A DNA stretch of 64,000 bases from Pelagomonas calceolata (taxonomy: Eukaryota; Sar; Pelagophyceae; Pelagomonadales; Pelagomonadaceae): assembly GCA_918797485.1 (NCBI GenBank), contig CAKKNE010000001.1:4898001-4962000 (forward strand), given 5' to 3'. The notes under the pieces are model-generated. The model was not told where the DNA came from. It worked only from the letters and a program-made list of their open reading frames with translations, and made no database searches. Position 1 is the stretch's first letter. Every line of letters starts with the position of its first letter. Both the position numbers and the translations under genes were made by a program. Shown piece after piece: positions 19,814 to 28,519 of the stretch.

Positions 19814-21814
19814 ATGTACTACGCTACCGTCGCCGCCGCGGCCCTCCACCAGTTGCTCCTTCGTACCATCACGAAGGCCCTCGACGACAACGTCGTCGCG
19901 CAAAACGTGGCCTCCGGCCTTTTCTGCGCCCTGTTTGTGGCCCTCGGCGTCGTCAATCGGCCAACGCTGCTCGCCACAAGCATGCTCGGCTACCTCGTCA
20001 GCGACTCCGCGTCTGTGACCACCGCTGGGTATGCAATCCATCACGCCGTCACCGCGATGCTCCTGCTCGTGAGCCTTCACGCAGAGGGAGCCTACGACGA
20101 CCTGACTGTGGTACTTGGAGGCTACGGCGAGGCCTCGACTATCCTGCTTTGCGTCGCGGACACCTTCAAGCAGCGACCGCGCCTCCAAAAGGCGTACCCG
20201 CAATTGAACCAATTTGTGCGCTACGCGTTCGCTTTTGCGTTTTTTGGGTTGCGCGTGGGGTACTGGTCGGCGTCTGTGTGGAAATCAACCAGTGAGTTAG
20301 GTTGACAACGTCGCGTCGATGGCCTGAAAACTCCACGCCATCGAGCAGACGCAGCTACGGAGACAACATCGCGCCGATGGCGTGGGGCGCCCGAAATTTG
20401 ATTTCCACACAGGTCGGCTTGGATTATTCCCTGGACCGGACCACTGCCCGTGCGCCTCGGGCTCTACGCGCTGCTCTGCCTACAGTACTACTGGGGCTTC
20501 TGCATTCTGAAAAAGGTGGCGAGTTCGGTTGCCCCGTACCGCGACCGGTTTCGCCGGCCGCGCGGCAAGCACCGGCCCGTCTGCTGCTGTGTGGAAATCA
20601 AAGTTAGTAGGCTTCTCCGCGGCTGAATCATGACCTGCACGCCATCGACCTTGCTCGACGGCGTGGCGGTGTGGGTCTCTCTACACTCGATTCAGTGAAC
20701 ACGGTCGCGTCGCCGCCGAGACTCGAGAAAGTGCACCAGATCACTGGTTGATTTGCGCCCAGGTCTGCGGCGGTCTCTGCCTCGTCGCGAACATCAAAAA
20801 CAACCAGTTCCCCTGCGTGCCCTGGATGATCGTGGTCCCCAACGCGCTCTTCTGCCTCCTGCTGCCGACCAAGCTCGCGACCGAGAAACACGCTGCGCTC
20901 GCCTGCATGGCGGGGAGTCTCGCGTGTCTGGTGGCCGCGCGGTTCACGGAGCCCGGGATCCTGCCCGCGGCCGTGGACATCGACCACGACGCGCCCGATG
21001 CTCCGGTCACGCACGTCCTCATTGGCGGGAAACGGGTGCCGCTCGCCGACCGCCGCGCGAGATATTCGAGGTATACGGACGTCATCGTCGCGCGGCTCGA
21101 CCACTACTGCTCCTGGATCGGGAGCCCCGTCGGCGCGCGGAACCATTTCTACTACGTCGCGTTCTGTGTGGAAATCAGAATTTTACGGCGCGTTCGTGTT
21201 GAATCATCGCGTCCTCCTCCACGCCATCGACGCGACGCCTGCTCGATGGCGTGGCGATGCCGGTTCCTCACCGCTCGACCGAGCCAGGACGGCCGCGTCA
21301 TCGCCGAGAAATGACTTAGTGAAGAATTATCGCGTGCAGCCGGCACACTGGTTGATTTCCACACAGGTCGCGTTCCTCTTCTGGTCTTCGCTAGACGTCG
21401 CGATCATGGGGCCGGCGAGCGCGCTGCGCTTCGGGCGCCTCGCGCGGTCGAAACATAGTATCGAGCGGGTCTCGCCGCCCTTCGTGGTCGGCCTCGCGCT
21501 CCTGGGGTGCTACTGCTTCGGGGTCCTGGTCTGGACCGGCAGCCTCCTCGTCGACCAGGCCGGTCTCGTGCGGCTCGGTGCCTCTGCTCGATGGCGTGGA
21601 GGGCGACGCTCGCCACGTGCGCGGCCACCGGTCGACGTCCGCACAGGTCACGCGAAACGAGACGTCGATCGAGCGGGTGAAGAAGACGTGGCGCGGCCGC
21701 GCGAATCCGTACGACCGCGGAGCCTTCCGGAACTGGCTCGACTTCTGCTTTCGCGCGACGCCGTCGGTCGTCCTCGAATTGGATCAGGTAGAGAGCCGTT
21801 GTGAGGCCGCGTAA
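19814..21814 (+). CDS. TLC-domain and DHHC-type acyltransferase fusion, five exons
   Basis: Exons 19814-20265, 20413-20578, 20763-21155, 21367-21567 and 21647-21814 join in frame to 459 residues. Exons 1-2 encode a multi-pass segment with the TLC pattern (SD then IHH then GYGEAST, ending WTGPLPVRLGLYALL). Exons 3-5 encode a DHHC-like palmitoyltransferase: FTEPGILP, catalytic-site-like LDHYCSWIGSPVGARNHF, and the C-terminal NETSIERVKK plus NPYDRGAFRNW (TTxE and PaCCT-type regions). The DHHC signature is DHYC, as in yeast Akr1 and Pfa5, but the upstream zinc-binding Cys/His positions are mostly replaced. Three introns are introners and one is a relic. The last exon could continue past a GTAGAG donor at 21788; the stop used is at 21812. 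The substrate is unknown; a membrane S-acyltransferase is inferred. Confidence 0.75.
20274..20412 (+). mobile_element. Introner element A (intron 20266-20412)
   Basis: Ends are CTGTGTGGAAATCAA at 20274-20288 and its exact inverse TTGATTTCCACACAG at 20398-20412. The flanking 8-mers are GTCGGCGT (20266-20273) and GTCGGCTT (20413-20420), a target duplication with one difference. The intron donor GT is the first two bases of the left duplication and the acceptor AG is the last two bases of the element. Removal of 20266-20412 restores the frame (TG plus G gives Trp). Internal stem arms lie at 20333-20344 and 20375-20385. Confidence 0.9.
20587..20762 (+). mobile_element. Introner element B (intron 20579-20762)
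   Basis: The left end CTGTGTGGAAATCAA is intact (20587-20601); the right end TTGATTTGCGCCCAG (20748-20762) has three changes. The flanks are GTCTGCTG (20579-20586) and GTCTGCGG (20763-20770), seven of eight identical. The intron is phase 0. The internal stem is CACGCCATCGA (20638-20648) with TCGACGGCGTG (20655-20665). The right-end changes keep the CAG acceptor. Confidence 0.88.
21164..21366 (+). mobile_element. Introner element C (intron 21156-21366)
   Basis: The left end begins CTGTGTGGAAATCA at 21164 and the right end TTGATTTCCACACAG closes at 21366. The flanks GTCGCGTT (21156-21163 and 21367-21374) are identical, a perfect 8-bp target duplication, so this looks like the youngest copy in the gene. 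A perfect 12-bp stem lies at 21219-21230 and 21243-21254. Its first 90 bases closely match element E at 42004. Confidence 0.92.
21568..21646 (+). mobile_element. Decayed introner intron D
   Basis: A 79-bp GT-AG intron needed to connect exon 4 (ending QAGL) to exon 5 (VTRNETSIE) in frame. Its end CGACGTCCGCACAG resembles the introner right end, and GCTCGATGGCGTGG at 21586 is the right arm of the introner stem. The left end and left stem arm are missing, as expected after an internal deletion. Confidence 0.6.
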
Positions 21815-21865
21815 AATCCTAGCTGGTCATCATGTAGAGAGTCGTCGTGAGGCCGCGTAAAATTC
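21788..21865 (+). repeat. Duplicated 32-bp unit around the TLC-DHHC stop
   Basis: GTAGAGAG followed by a CGT-GTGAGGCCGCGTAAAAT core occurs at 21788-21819 and again at 21834-21865, with three differences and 46 bp between starts. The first copy contains the predicted stop codon and also a possible GTAGAG donor. Confidence 0.75.
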
Positions 21866-21995
21866 ACGCTAGCGACGTGTGTCCGTCAGTCAGTCATTTG
21901 CGCGCCTCGACTCGGGCTGAAGCTAGCGGCGTAAGGACTCTAGAATCCAGTTAGCTGACAAAAAGACGATGGCACTGACTCCCTGAACGTCCACC

Positions 21996-23183
21996 ATGCC
22001 TCTCACTAACGGACACAGACGACGGAGACGACGCTGGGCCTTAGCCGCAGCCCTCTCGACAGCCCAAGCGTACGCACCTCGCCTCACGACGAGAGCCCTG
22101 CCGACAAGGAGCAGCAGCACCAGAGCCCTACGCACAAGACGCAGCGTAGCTGTGGTCGAGATGCCGCCCCCGCCCATAAACTGGGCCGACGACGCCCTCG
22201 CGGACGCGCCCTGGGAGCCGGCGCAGGCCCTCGAGGCGCCGCCACTCTCTCCAGCAATCCCGAAGCAGCCGCCGGTGGATCTTAGAATAGAAGCAACACT
22301 CGCCAACGCCACGGTGAAACAAACAACCATAAGCGCAATAATTGGCGGCGGCTGCTGCGGTTATGTCGCCGGCTGGTGTCTCCTGTCGTCGTTAGTGCGA
22401 CTGGGCACGGTGGCAGGAGCCACAACAGCTGGTTTGCTGGTAGTTCTCCCCCCACCGCCGTTAGCGGCGAACACGCTCTGGTTTGATGTTGACGGCGACC
22501 CGCGAGGCACGGCGCGACGCACAGCTTACCTCTGGGCGCGGGCGTGTGCGGCTTTCGTGCTAGTAGCTCGAGACTCATTGAAACGACTGTGGCAGTCGCT
22601 ATGGCGAAGGTACGGCCCGGCCCTGGAAGGCGTGTCGAACCAAATAGTGACCTTTGACTTCGAGAGCCTCCAGAAGCAGACGGCCCAGGTCACTAGAGAC
22701 ACGGCCAAAAACATTATTGAGTTGGGGGCGGACGTCGACCGCAAGTTCAACCTCGGAGGCAAACTCAAGGGGGCCGCGAAAACGACGCTGGACGTGATCA
22801 CTCCCGGTCACGACGACGAGTGGCGCGACGACGGCACTCCAGTAAGACCGGCTGTAAGTGCGGGCGAAGGGCTCAAACGAGTGCGCCGGCGAGTGGGATC
22901 GGCCGCCACGCGCGCGCGGGACTGGATGCTCGGCAGGGACGAAGTGGTCGAGAAGGAGCCGCCCTCGTCGATGCAGCAGCTCTCGACGGCGCTGTTCCTC
23001 ATGCTGCCGGCGATTTTTGTGGTTGCCGTCGATCATAGAGAAGAGGTCATGGCGTCGTGGGAGTCGCTCTCGAAGGTCGCCGCGGCGGCTGTGGCGGCGG
23101 CGGCCATCGAGGCGTCGAACAGCCCCATGGCGGCGCTGTCCTTCATGGCCGAGCACGGCCACGCGCCCCAGCACTTCGTGTAA
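21996..23183 (+). CDS. Predicted plastid-targeted membrane protein of unknown function
   Basis: 395 residues from the ATG at 21996. The N-terminus has a basic start, a short hydrophobic core and the break AQA followed by YAPRL, a match to the A-x-A/aromatic-AP signal-transit junction of stramenopile plastid proteins, and then a Ser/Arg/Thr-rich transit-like stretch. Two hydrophobic segments (about 113-155) with a GGGCCGYVAG turn, a helical middle (SLQKQTAQVTRDTAKNII) and a late hydrophobic stretch (about 330-345) are seen. No enzyme motif was recognised. Membrane insertion in plastid thylakoid or envelope is an inference. It sits 180 bp after the TLC-DHHC gene on the same strand. Confidence 0.65.
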   Translation: MPLTNGHRRRRRRWALAAALSTAQAYAPRLTTRALPTRSSSTRALRTRRSVAVVEMPPPPINWADDALADAPWEPAQALEAPPLSPAIPKQPPVDLRIEATLANATVKQTTISAIIGGGCCGYVAGWCLLSSLVRLGTVAGATTAGLLVVLPPPPLAANTLWFDVDGDPRGTARRTAYLWARACAAFVLVARDSLKRLWQSLWRRYGPALEGVSNQIVTFDFESLQKQTAQVTRDTAKNIIELGADVDRKFNLGGKLKGAAKTTLDVITPGHDDEWRDDGTPVRPAVSAGEGLKRVRRRVGSAATRARDWMLGRDEVVEKEPPSSMQQLSTALFLMLPAIFVVAVDHREEVMASWESLSKVAAAAVAAAAIEASNSPMAALSFMAEHGHAPQHFV

Positions 23184-23248
23184 ATTGTATGTAAGCACAG
23201 TGACTACTAGTTAGGTATCGCGTCGGCGGCGTCGCCGCGGCGGCATCG

Positions 23249-24556
23249 TCACGTCACCGCCCAGACGACCGACTCGACGTTGCCCCCCCGTTGCTCGTCC
23301 TGCTCGTTCGCGACCGCGAGGTAGGTCCGCCCCCCCAGATCAAAAGCTACAAAAGCGACGGCGCCCGTCGTCGGCAGGGACTTCTTCCGGCGCACCACGA
23401 TCTCTGGATCAAGTGAAATCTCGTAGACGGGCGAATTACGAGAGTAGGACTTCTTCTCGCGGTCGCCGCAGCACGCGATCGCCAAGTATAGCTTACTGTT
23501 GGTCGCTTCGAACAAACACGCGCCGTGGGCGCCGTCGTCGTGGTCCAGTTCCTGTACCAACTGGTACTTGCCCCGTCTCCATTCATACAGGGGCGACCTC
23601 CGGCAACACGAGCCGTCGGGATTTTTATGTTTGGCGACGAAGCAGAAGTGGCGGCCCTGATACGTAAGCGTAGACGAGCCCTCACCACTGGACAGATCAA
23701 AGGAGGGCGCGAAGACGTCGCGCGTCAGCGAGAAGACCGTCGACGCCGTGCGCCACTTCGTGGTCGAGGACCAATTGGCTGCCGCTATTAAATAAGTGCG
23801 CTTGTTGAGGCAAGTTGTAGAAACGTGGCAGCAGCCATCCGCTTGTAAGTACTGTAAGTGGTGGAACTTATCCTGTTCAAGTCCAAACAAACTCACGCCC
23901 TTCTTGCCGAACTCCGCCACGGCTAGCCTTTGCTGACCATCTACTACGAACGCACAAATCCCACCACCACCTTCACAAGGCAGCCGCTGGTGCTCCTCGA
24001 AGCGGCTGCCGTCCCACTTGAGGATCGCGACAAAATCCGCGTAGTACATGGACACCGCGAGGTAGTGGCTTCCTTCTGAGGTGATGTGGGCGACGCCGTG
24101 CGCGCCGAACGACCGGAAGGTCTGCACCTCCTCCACAAGTAATCCGTCATCGTCCTCAATTCGCCAGATGCTCGACGTCGTCTCCGTCGACGGCGCGGCC
24201 TCGCCCTTCGTCGGGCCCGCCGCCGTTTTTAACGTTTCGAAGAAGTTCGCCACGCACAGGTACTGTACATTATCAATGACGAAGGGAGTTAATGCTGCCG
24301 CGCCGCGCGTCTTGAGCCGCGCGGCCTCGGCCCAGCGTTCGGCTCGATGTGCCGGGCGGGGCGCCGGCGCCGGGGGCGCCGGGTCCTTCGCGGGGGCCGG
24401 GCGCGCCTCCGGCTCCGTGGTCCCGGCGACGAGGCCGCGCGCCCGGGCGAGCCGGGCCTGCGCCCGGGCGGCGCCGTCCCGGACCTCGACCGTGTCGTCG
24501 TCGCTTTCATCATTCCAGCGGTCCCACTTGCTGTACGAGGCGGCTAGGGATGCCAT
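23249..24556 (-). CDS. EAR/EPTP-repeat protein (beta-propeller)
   Basis: 435 residues from the ATG at 24556. After a charged, Ala/Pro-rich first 95 residues, about six or seven repeats of roughly 48-55 residues follow. Each contains a strand such as YLCVANFF, YLAVSMYY, RLAVAEFG, YLIAAANW, LYLAIACC or YLAVANEQ and a second strand near SPVYEIS or SPLYEWR. This matches the EAR (EPTP) repeat of LGI/epitempin proteins, which folds as a seven-bladed propeller used for protein binding. No signal peptide is seen, so the protein is probably intracellular. The partner is unknown. It converges tail-to-tail with the plastid protein gene, with 65 bp between stops. Confidence 0.75.
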   Translation of the reverse strand: MASLAASYSKWDRWNDESDDDTVEVRDGAARAQARLARARGLVAGTTEPEARPAPAKDPAPPAPAPRPAHRAERWAEAARLKTRGAAALTPFVIDNVQYLCVANFFETLKTAAGPTKGEAAPSTETTSSIWRIEDDDGLLVEEVQTFRSFGAHGVAHITSEGSHYLAVSMYYADFVAILKWDGSRFEEHQRLPCEGGGGICAFVVDGQQRLAVAEFGKKGVSLFGLEQDKFHHLQYLQADGCCHVSTTCLNKRTYLIAAANWSSTTKWRTASTVFSLTRDVFAPSFDLSSGEGSSTLTYQGRHFCFVAKHKNPDGSCCRRSPLYEWRRGKYQLVQELDHDDGAHGACLFEATNSKLYLAIACCGDREKKSYSRNSPVYEISLDPEIVVRRKKSLPTTGAVAFVAFDLGGRTYLAVANEQDEQRGGNVESVVWAVT

Positions 24557-26366
24557 GCTGGCTGCAATTGTGCTGCCGCGGGCGGCGCAGGCGTGGACGA
24601 GGACTTCAAAAAACGTGTCCTATTGTGCAGAGGCAGCGGTCTGACCGCACAATATATAAAATAAGCTTGGGCAGCCTGTGGCGCGACGCGCGCGCGAGAA
24701 GACACACTAGGTTTTTTAGATGCGCGACATGCAGCCGTTCGAGTATGCTTCCGTTCGTTTATGGTCCAAAGAGAGCAATGGGACACTTCTTGGGGGCCGA
24801 AAAAATTAATTTTTTTAATTCGCGATATTGACGACGCCACCATGACGGCCGCGCCGGTGGAATCCTGTCGATTCGTGGTCCTGAGGTCTCCCCGAGGTCG
24901 CTTTTGGTCGGTGGTAGACATGCGCAATCGCCTACGCCGCATGCGCGGCGGCTTCCATCGGTGCATACATATAAGCAAGGTCCTTTGCGCTCTATGGCTC
25001 TGGACCATTTTTTTTTTTTTTTTTAATGTTTTAGACCTTACCGCCGAAAACAACCCCCCACGCCCCGGGAGGGAAAAAGACTTGGACCATGATTTGCCAA
25101 AGTTTTCGATCCAGAGCTCTCAGGAGAGCCCCAAGCGCTGCCGCATGCGGTGTCGGCGACTACCCGACCCCAGACCTATCCCGGAGGGAGTCCGCGAGCC
25201 GATCTGCATCCGAAAAAAGTGTGCAATTTGGGCCCGATGGCGCCCCGTTCCCGTCAAAAAAGGCAATTACTCGAGGGCCCCCAGTAGTCGCCGTAGCGGT
25301 CCCGTCGGACCCCATACTACCCCACCGATAGTCAATTACAAATATATGACATCTACACCACGAGAAGGGTACTTTGGGCCGACCACGCTCGGGACGTGAA
25401 CATCTTGATCTGGACCTCGCGCAAGTCGGTCGGTCACGGAACAAATGATCTCATTATGGTCCATGGTGTTGGTACACGGGCTGATGGTCGCAGGTCTACC
25501 TAATTCGCTCGAATTGACGAGATGATGCGGTCTCGAGACCGACGAGTCGCGCCGAGCATCTTGGGGTCTCGGAGCAATGTAGTACGCAACCAGGCCGGTT
25601 ATCTGGCCCGTCCTAGAACTAAATCGCCTGAAACGCAAATTTATTTTATAAACCACCGCTCTGGGGCCAATTCAGTGCCCCGCGTACGCACCGTCGTCCG
25701 CGGAGAACGGGCAAGTCGGTCGATTGTGAATAGAACAACGGCGTTATGGTCCATCCGGATGGTGGCGTCGCTGATATTCTCAGGTTTTACTTATTTATCC
25801 GTCTTCACATAAACCCGCGGTACCGAAGTCGCCGAATCCCGCGGCTTGTACGGATCAGGAGACTGGGCTCAGTAAATGTTGAGGCGGCCTAAATGGACTC
25901 TACCACTAACAAACGGAAGGAAACGAACATAAACGCGAGAGTTGTCTAGTAGAATTCTTTTCCCGCCCTCCGAGCGCGGGCCGTCGGCTCCGGTTCCGTC
26001 GAGTGTGTATGAAAACTGGGCTGGAGTTGATATGATGTACCATTTGGACGGTAGAAGGCACCGTCAATCGCTGGTGTATTTTGGCGAGCCGCAAGACCTA
26101 GTGATCTAGCGTATCGACACACTAGGAATCCGTATATATATATATATGTATGTATATACATACACCTAGTATACATGTATACAGGCCTAGGCGGATGGCT
26201 TTTGAAAACAGACCTCTCCGACTGACCCCCGAATAGTGAAATTCAGAGCTTAAATTCCCGCTCTGCGCGGAACTCCCGGAGCTGAGCTTTTTCATGCGCC
26301 TACCTGTATGAGACAGACCCACAAAAATCCGACAAAAAAACCCGTGATGCAACAGACTCTCAAAGA
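24557..26366. other. 1.8-kb non-coding region of unlike composition
   Basis: Lower GC than its neighbours, with a T16 run (25008-25024), a TATATA/GTATGTATATACATAC microsatellite (26133-26165) and no coding frame with a recognisable domain. ATGGTCCA or its inverse occurs five times within 1 kb (24761, 25001, 25083, 25456, 25746), and a diverged direct repeat with 290-bp offset is present. It could be a dead transposable element, a non-coding transcript or long 5' UTR and promoter sequence. Confidence 0.5.
25421..25800 (+). repeat. Two diverged ~85-bp direct repeats, offset exactly 290 bp
   Basis: GCAAGTCGGTCG (25421, 25711), TTATGGTCCAT (25454, 25744), CTGAT (25481, 25771) and CAGGT (25491, 25781) keep identical spacing in both copies without gaps. 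The bases between them have diverged. No terminal inverted repeats or target duplications were found. Confidence 0.6.
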
Positions 26367-28100
26367 TTACTCCTCCGCAGACGACAAGAACGGAAACGCC
26401 CGCTCCGGCCGCGGCGCGTCGTCGACAGCGTCCGCAGGAGCGACGAGGTGCACGTACGTCTCGAGGCACGCGTACCGGAGCTGCGCCGACGTCCGCCGCG
26501 TGAGGACAGCCCCCAGATCTCGCCCCACTTCGAGCGGGTCCTGGAGGCGGAGCCGGTCGCGGTGCTTTTTCGCGTCGGCGGGGAGCGCCGCGGCGGCGCC
26601 GCGCGTCGTTATAATATCCGTGCGCGCGAAGGCGACGAGCCGCAGCAGGTCGACGAAGCGGCCCGCGAGCGCGCCGTCGTCCGCAGCGGCCACCACGCCA
26701 GCTTCATCGAGATCCGTGGCGGCGGCGGCGGCGGCGGCGGCCGCGTCCATTTCACTGGAAGCCGCGAGCGCTGTGAGGGCTGGGCAGGGCAGCGCCGGGA
26801 GCTCCCCCCTCAACTGGAGCACGCGCACGCACAGCACGGTCCAGGCGTAGTGGCTCAGGTGGCGGCGGTGGTTGCCGCCGAACTTTTTCGCGCGCGAGAA
26901 GGCGCGCGCGGCCCGGCAGAGCGGCGCGAGCTGCGGCCGCCGCGCGCCCAGTTCCTTGAGCAGCGCCGTGTTGCAGAGCTCGCGCCGCGCGTTGACGACG
27001 ACGTCGATGCGCGAGCCTCCAGGTAACGTCGCGCGAGCCACGGGCACGCGCGCCGTCGCGATCGCCGTCGCCTTCTTCGCGTTCAGGGGCGGTCCCTTGA
27101 GCAGCTCCGCGACTTTGTTAACGTCAAAAATGCAGGGCTCCGGCAGGAGCAAACATAAATCGACGTCGCCGCGGCCGTCGCCCAGACCGGTCGCGGCCGA
27201 CCCGAAGGGCACGCATTGTGCGCGAGCATCTAAGGTCTTCGCGGCCGTCGCCAGCTGGGCGGCTATCTGAGCGTCGTCTCTGGTAGTTGAAGCCGGCGCC
27301 GCACGCGCTAAGAGCTTCGCAGTTAAAGCTGCACTATCGCCGGGCGCCGCGCCCGCCCGGAGCACCTTGAGTGACGTCGCGGCAGCTTTCAAAGCGCGCC
27401 GCCGCTCGGGCGAGCTCCAGTTCGCCCGGAGGCAGGGCCCCACTATTAACCGCGCGGCGAGGGCCGCGTCCCTGGACAGCGCGCGCGATAGCTGCGCGAG
27501 CGGCGCGTGCTCGGGCGCGCCGTCCACCGTGACCTCGTGCTCCTCCTCGGAATCGCCGTCGTCGTCCTCGGCCGGCGGGGCGCCTGATTTAGTCCGCGCG
27601 CGCGCCGCGCCGGCTGCGGCGACGGCGTCGACGGCTAGGGCGCAGGCGGCGGCGGCCTCTTGTATTGACCCTAATGATGTAGCAACACAGCACGCGGCCT
27701 CTAGTTTACCTTCGGCGGCGAGCGCCTTCGGTAGAATGGCTGCGGCCTTCGCCGCGCGGTCGCTGCGCGCGCGGCGGCCGTAGTGCGCGATCGTCCGGAA
27801 CCGCGGCTCGGCCTGCCTCGCTAGACATCCCAGAAATGCCACGAGATGCGTCGCGTCGTCGCCGTCCGCTTGTGAAGCGACGCGCTCGGCCGCGTCATAG
27901 GTAGCCGGCGTCGCGCACAGGCGCGATATGGCCGCGAGGGGCGGCTCGTCCGTGGACGTTGCTTGCGCCTCGCGTTTCGCGAGGCGCTCGGCTTTCGATA
28001 ATCGTGCGCCGCGGCGTTTTTTCTTCTTCTTTTGCGGCTGCGGTGCATCGGTGCGCGCCCGCTTTGTGGGCGGCTGCTCCTCCTCGGCTGTGTTGTCCAT
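26367..28100 (-). CDS. Non-canonical poly(A)/terminal uridylyl transferase-like nucleotidyltransferase
   Basis: 577 residues from the ATG at 28100. The N-terminus is basic and lysine-rich (KKKKKRRGARLSK), suggesting nuclear or RNA contact. Residues 50-290 form an Ala-rich helical region. The pol-beta-type catalytic core is at FGSAATGLGDGRGDVDLCL (about 299-317): Gly-Ser, then the two metal-binding aspartates D312 and D314. The third, D366, is in SRIDVVVN. The following HLSHYAWTVLCVRVLQLRG corresponds to the nucleotide-recognition helix of PAP/TUTase proteins. These enzymes add A or U tails to RNA. All three acidic residues are kept, so it should be active. Adenine or uracil preference cannot be told. 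Confidence 0.8.
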   Translation of the reverse strand: MDNTAEEEQPPTKRARTDAPQPQKKKKKRRGARLSKAERLAKREAQATSTDEPPLAAISRLCATPATYDAAERVASQADGDDATHLVAFLGCLARQAEPRFRTIAHYGRRARSDRAAKAAAILPKALAAEGKLEAACCVATSLGSIQEAAAACALAVDAVAAAGAARARTKSGAPPAEDDDGDSEEEHEVTVDGAPEHAPLAQLSRALSRDAALAARLIVGPCLRANWSSPERRRALKAAATSLKVLRAGAAPGDSAALTAKLLARAAPASTTRDDAQIAAQLATAAKTLDARAQCVPFGSAATGLGDGRGDVDLCLLLPEPCIFDVNKVAELLKGPPLNAKKATAIATARVPVARATLPGGSRIDVVVNARRELCNTALLKELGARRPQLAPLCRAARAFSRAKKFGGNHRRHLSHYAWTVLCVRVLQLRGELPALPCPALTALAASSEMDAAAAAAAAATDLDEAGVVAAADDGALAGRFVDLLRLVAFARTDIITTRGAAAALPADAKKHRDRLRLQDPLEVGRDLGAVLTRRTSAQLRYACLETYVHLVAPADAVDDAPRPERAFPFLSSAEE

Positions 28101-28519
28101 CTTTGAGCGGTTCTTGCTAGCTGTTGATCCCCGCGCGCGTCGTTATGCCTCGACGGCGGCGAGGGGCCGGTCCTTGGCTTTGCTCCTAGAGTCCGCAGCG
28201 ATGGGCGATTCGAGCGTATCGACCAGTGGAACGACGGAGGGGTTGCGAATCGCTTGTCTACGTCGAGCGTAGCGCTCGTCGCGTACAAAAGCGCCGCACT
28301 GCTAGCTAGAATCATTGACACACTAGGCTCGAACACAAAATCGCGCTTTATCGTGCCGTGAGGGCGCAGGAGTTGGCACAACGAGCGACCAACAACGCTG
28401 CTTAATCCCTAGAACGCGCCGCGCCGCGAGACGCTGCGCCGCACAAGAGCTAGGGCCCTGAGAGGCAAATAGCTCTCAGAGCTTCCGCGGGAGAACGAGG
28501 TGAATCCGTGCCAAACACG
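28101..28519. other. Divergent region between nucleotidyltransferase and SGNH genes
   Basis: 419 bp between outward-facing starts. A gene-like frame continues upstream of the SGNH ATG only from a GTG. No RNA gene or repeat was recognised. Confidence 0.35.

Noticed and set aside
24961-25024. Possible pol III small RNA ending in a T-run
   Set aside because: No A/B boxes, no U6 or other snRNA signature could be aligned upstream of the T-run.
24761-25399. 212-codon plus-strand frame in the low-GC block
   Set aside because: Crosses a T16 run translated as poly-Phe, has no domain and composition unlike neighbouring genes; start is not convincing.
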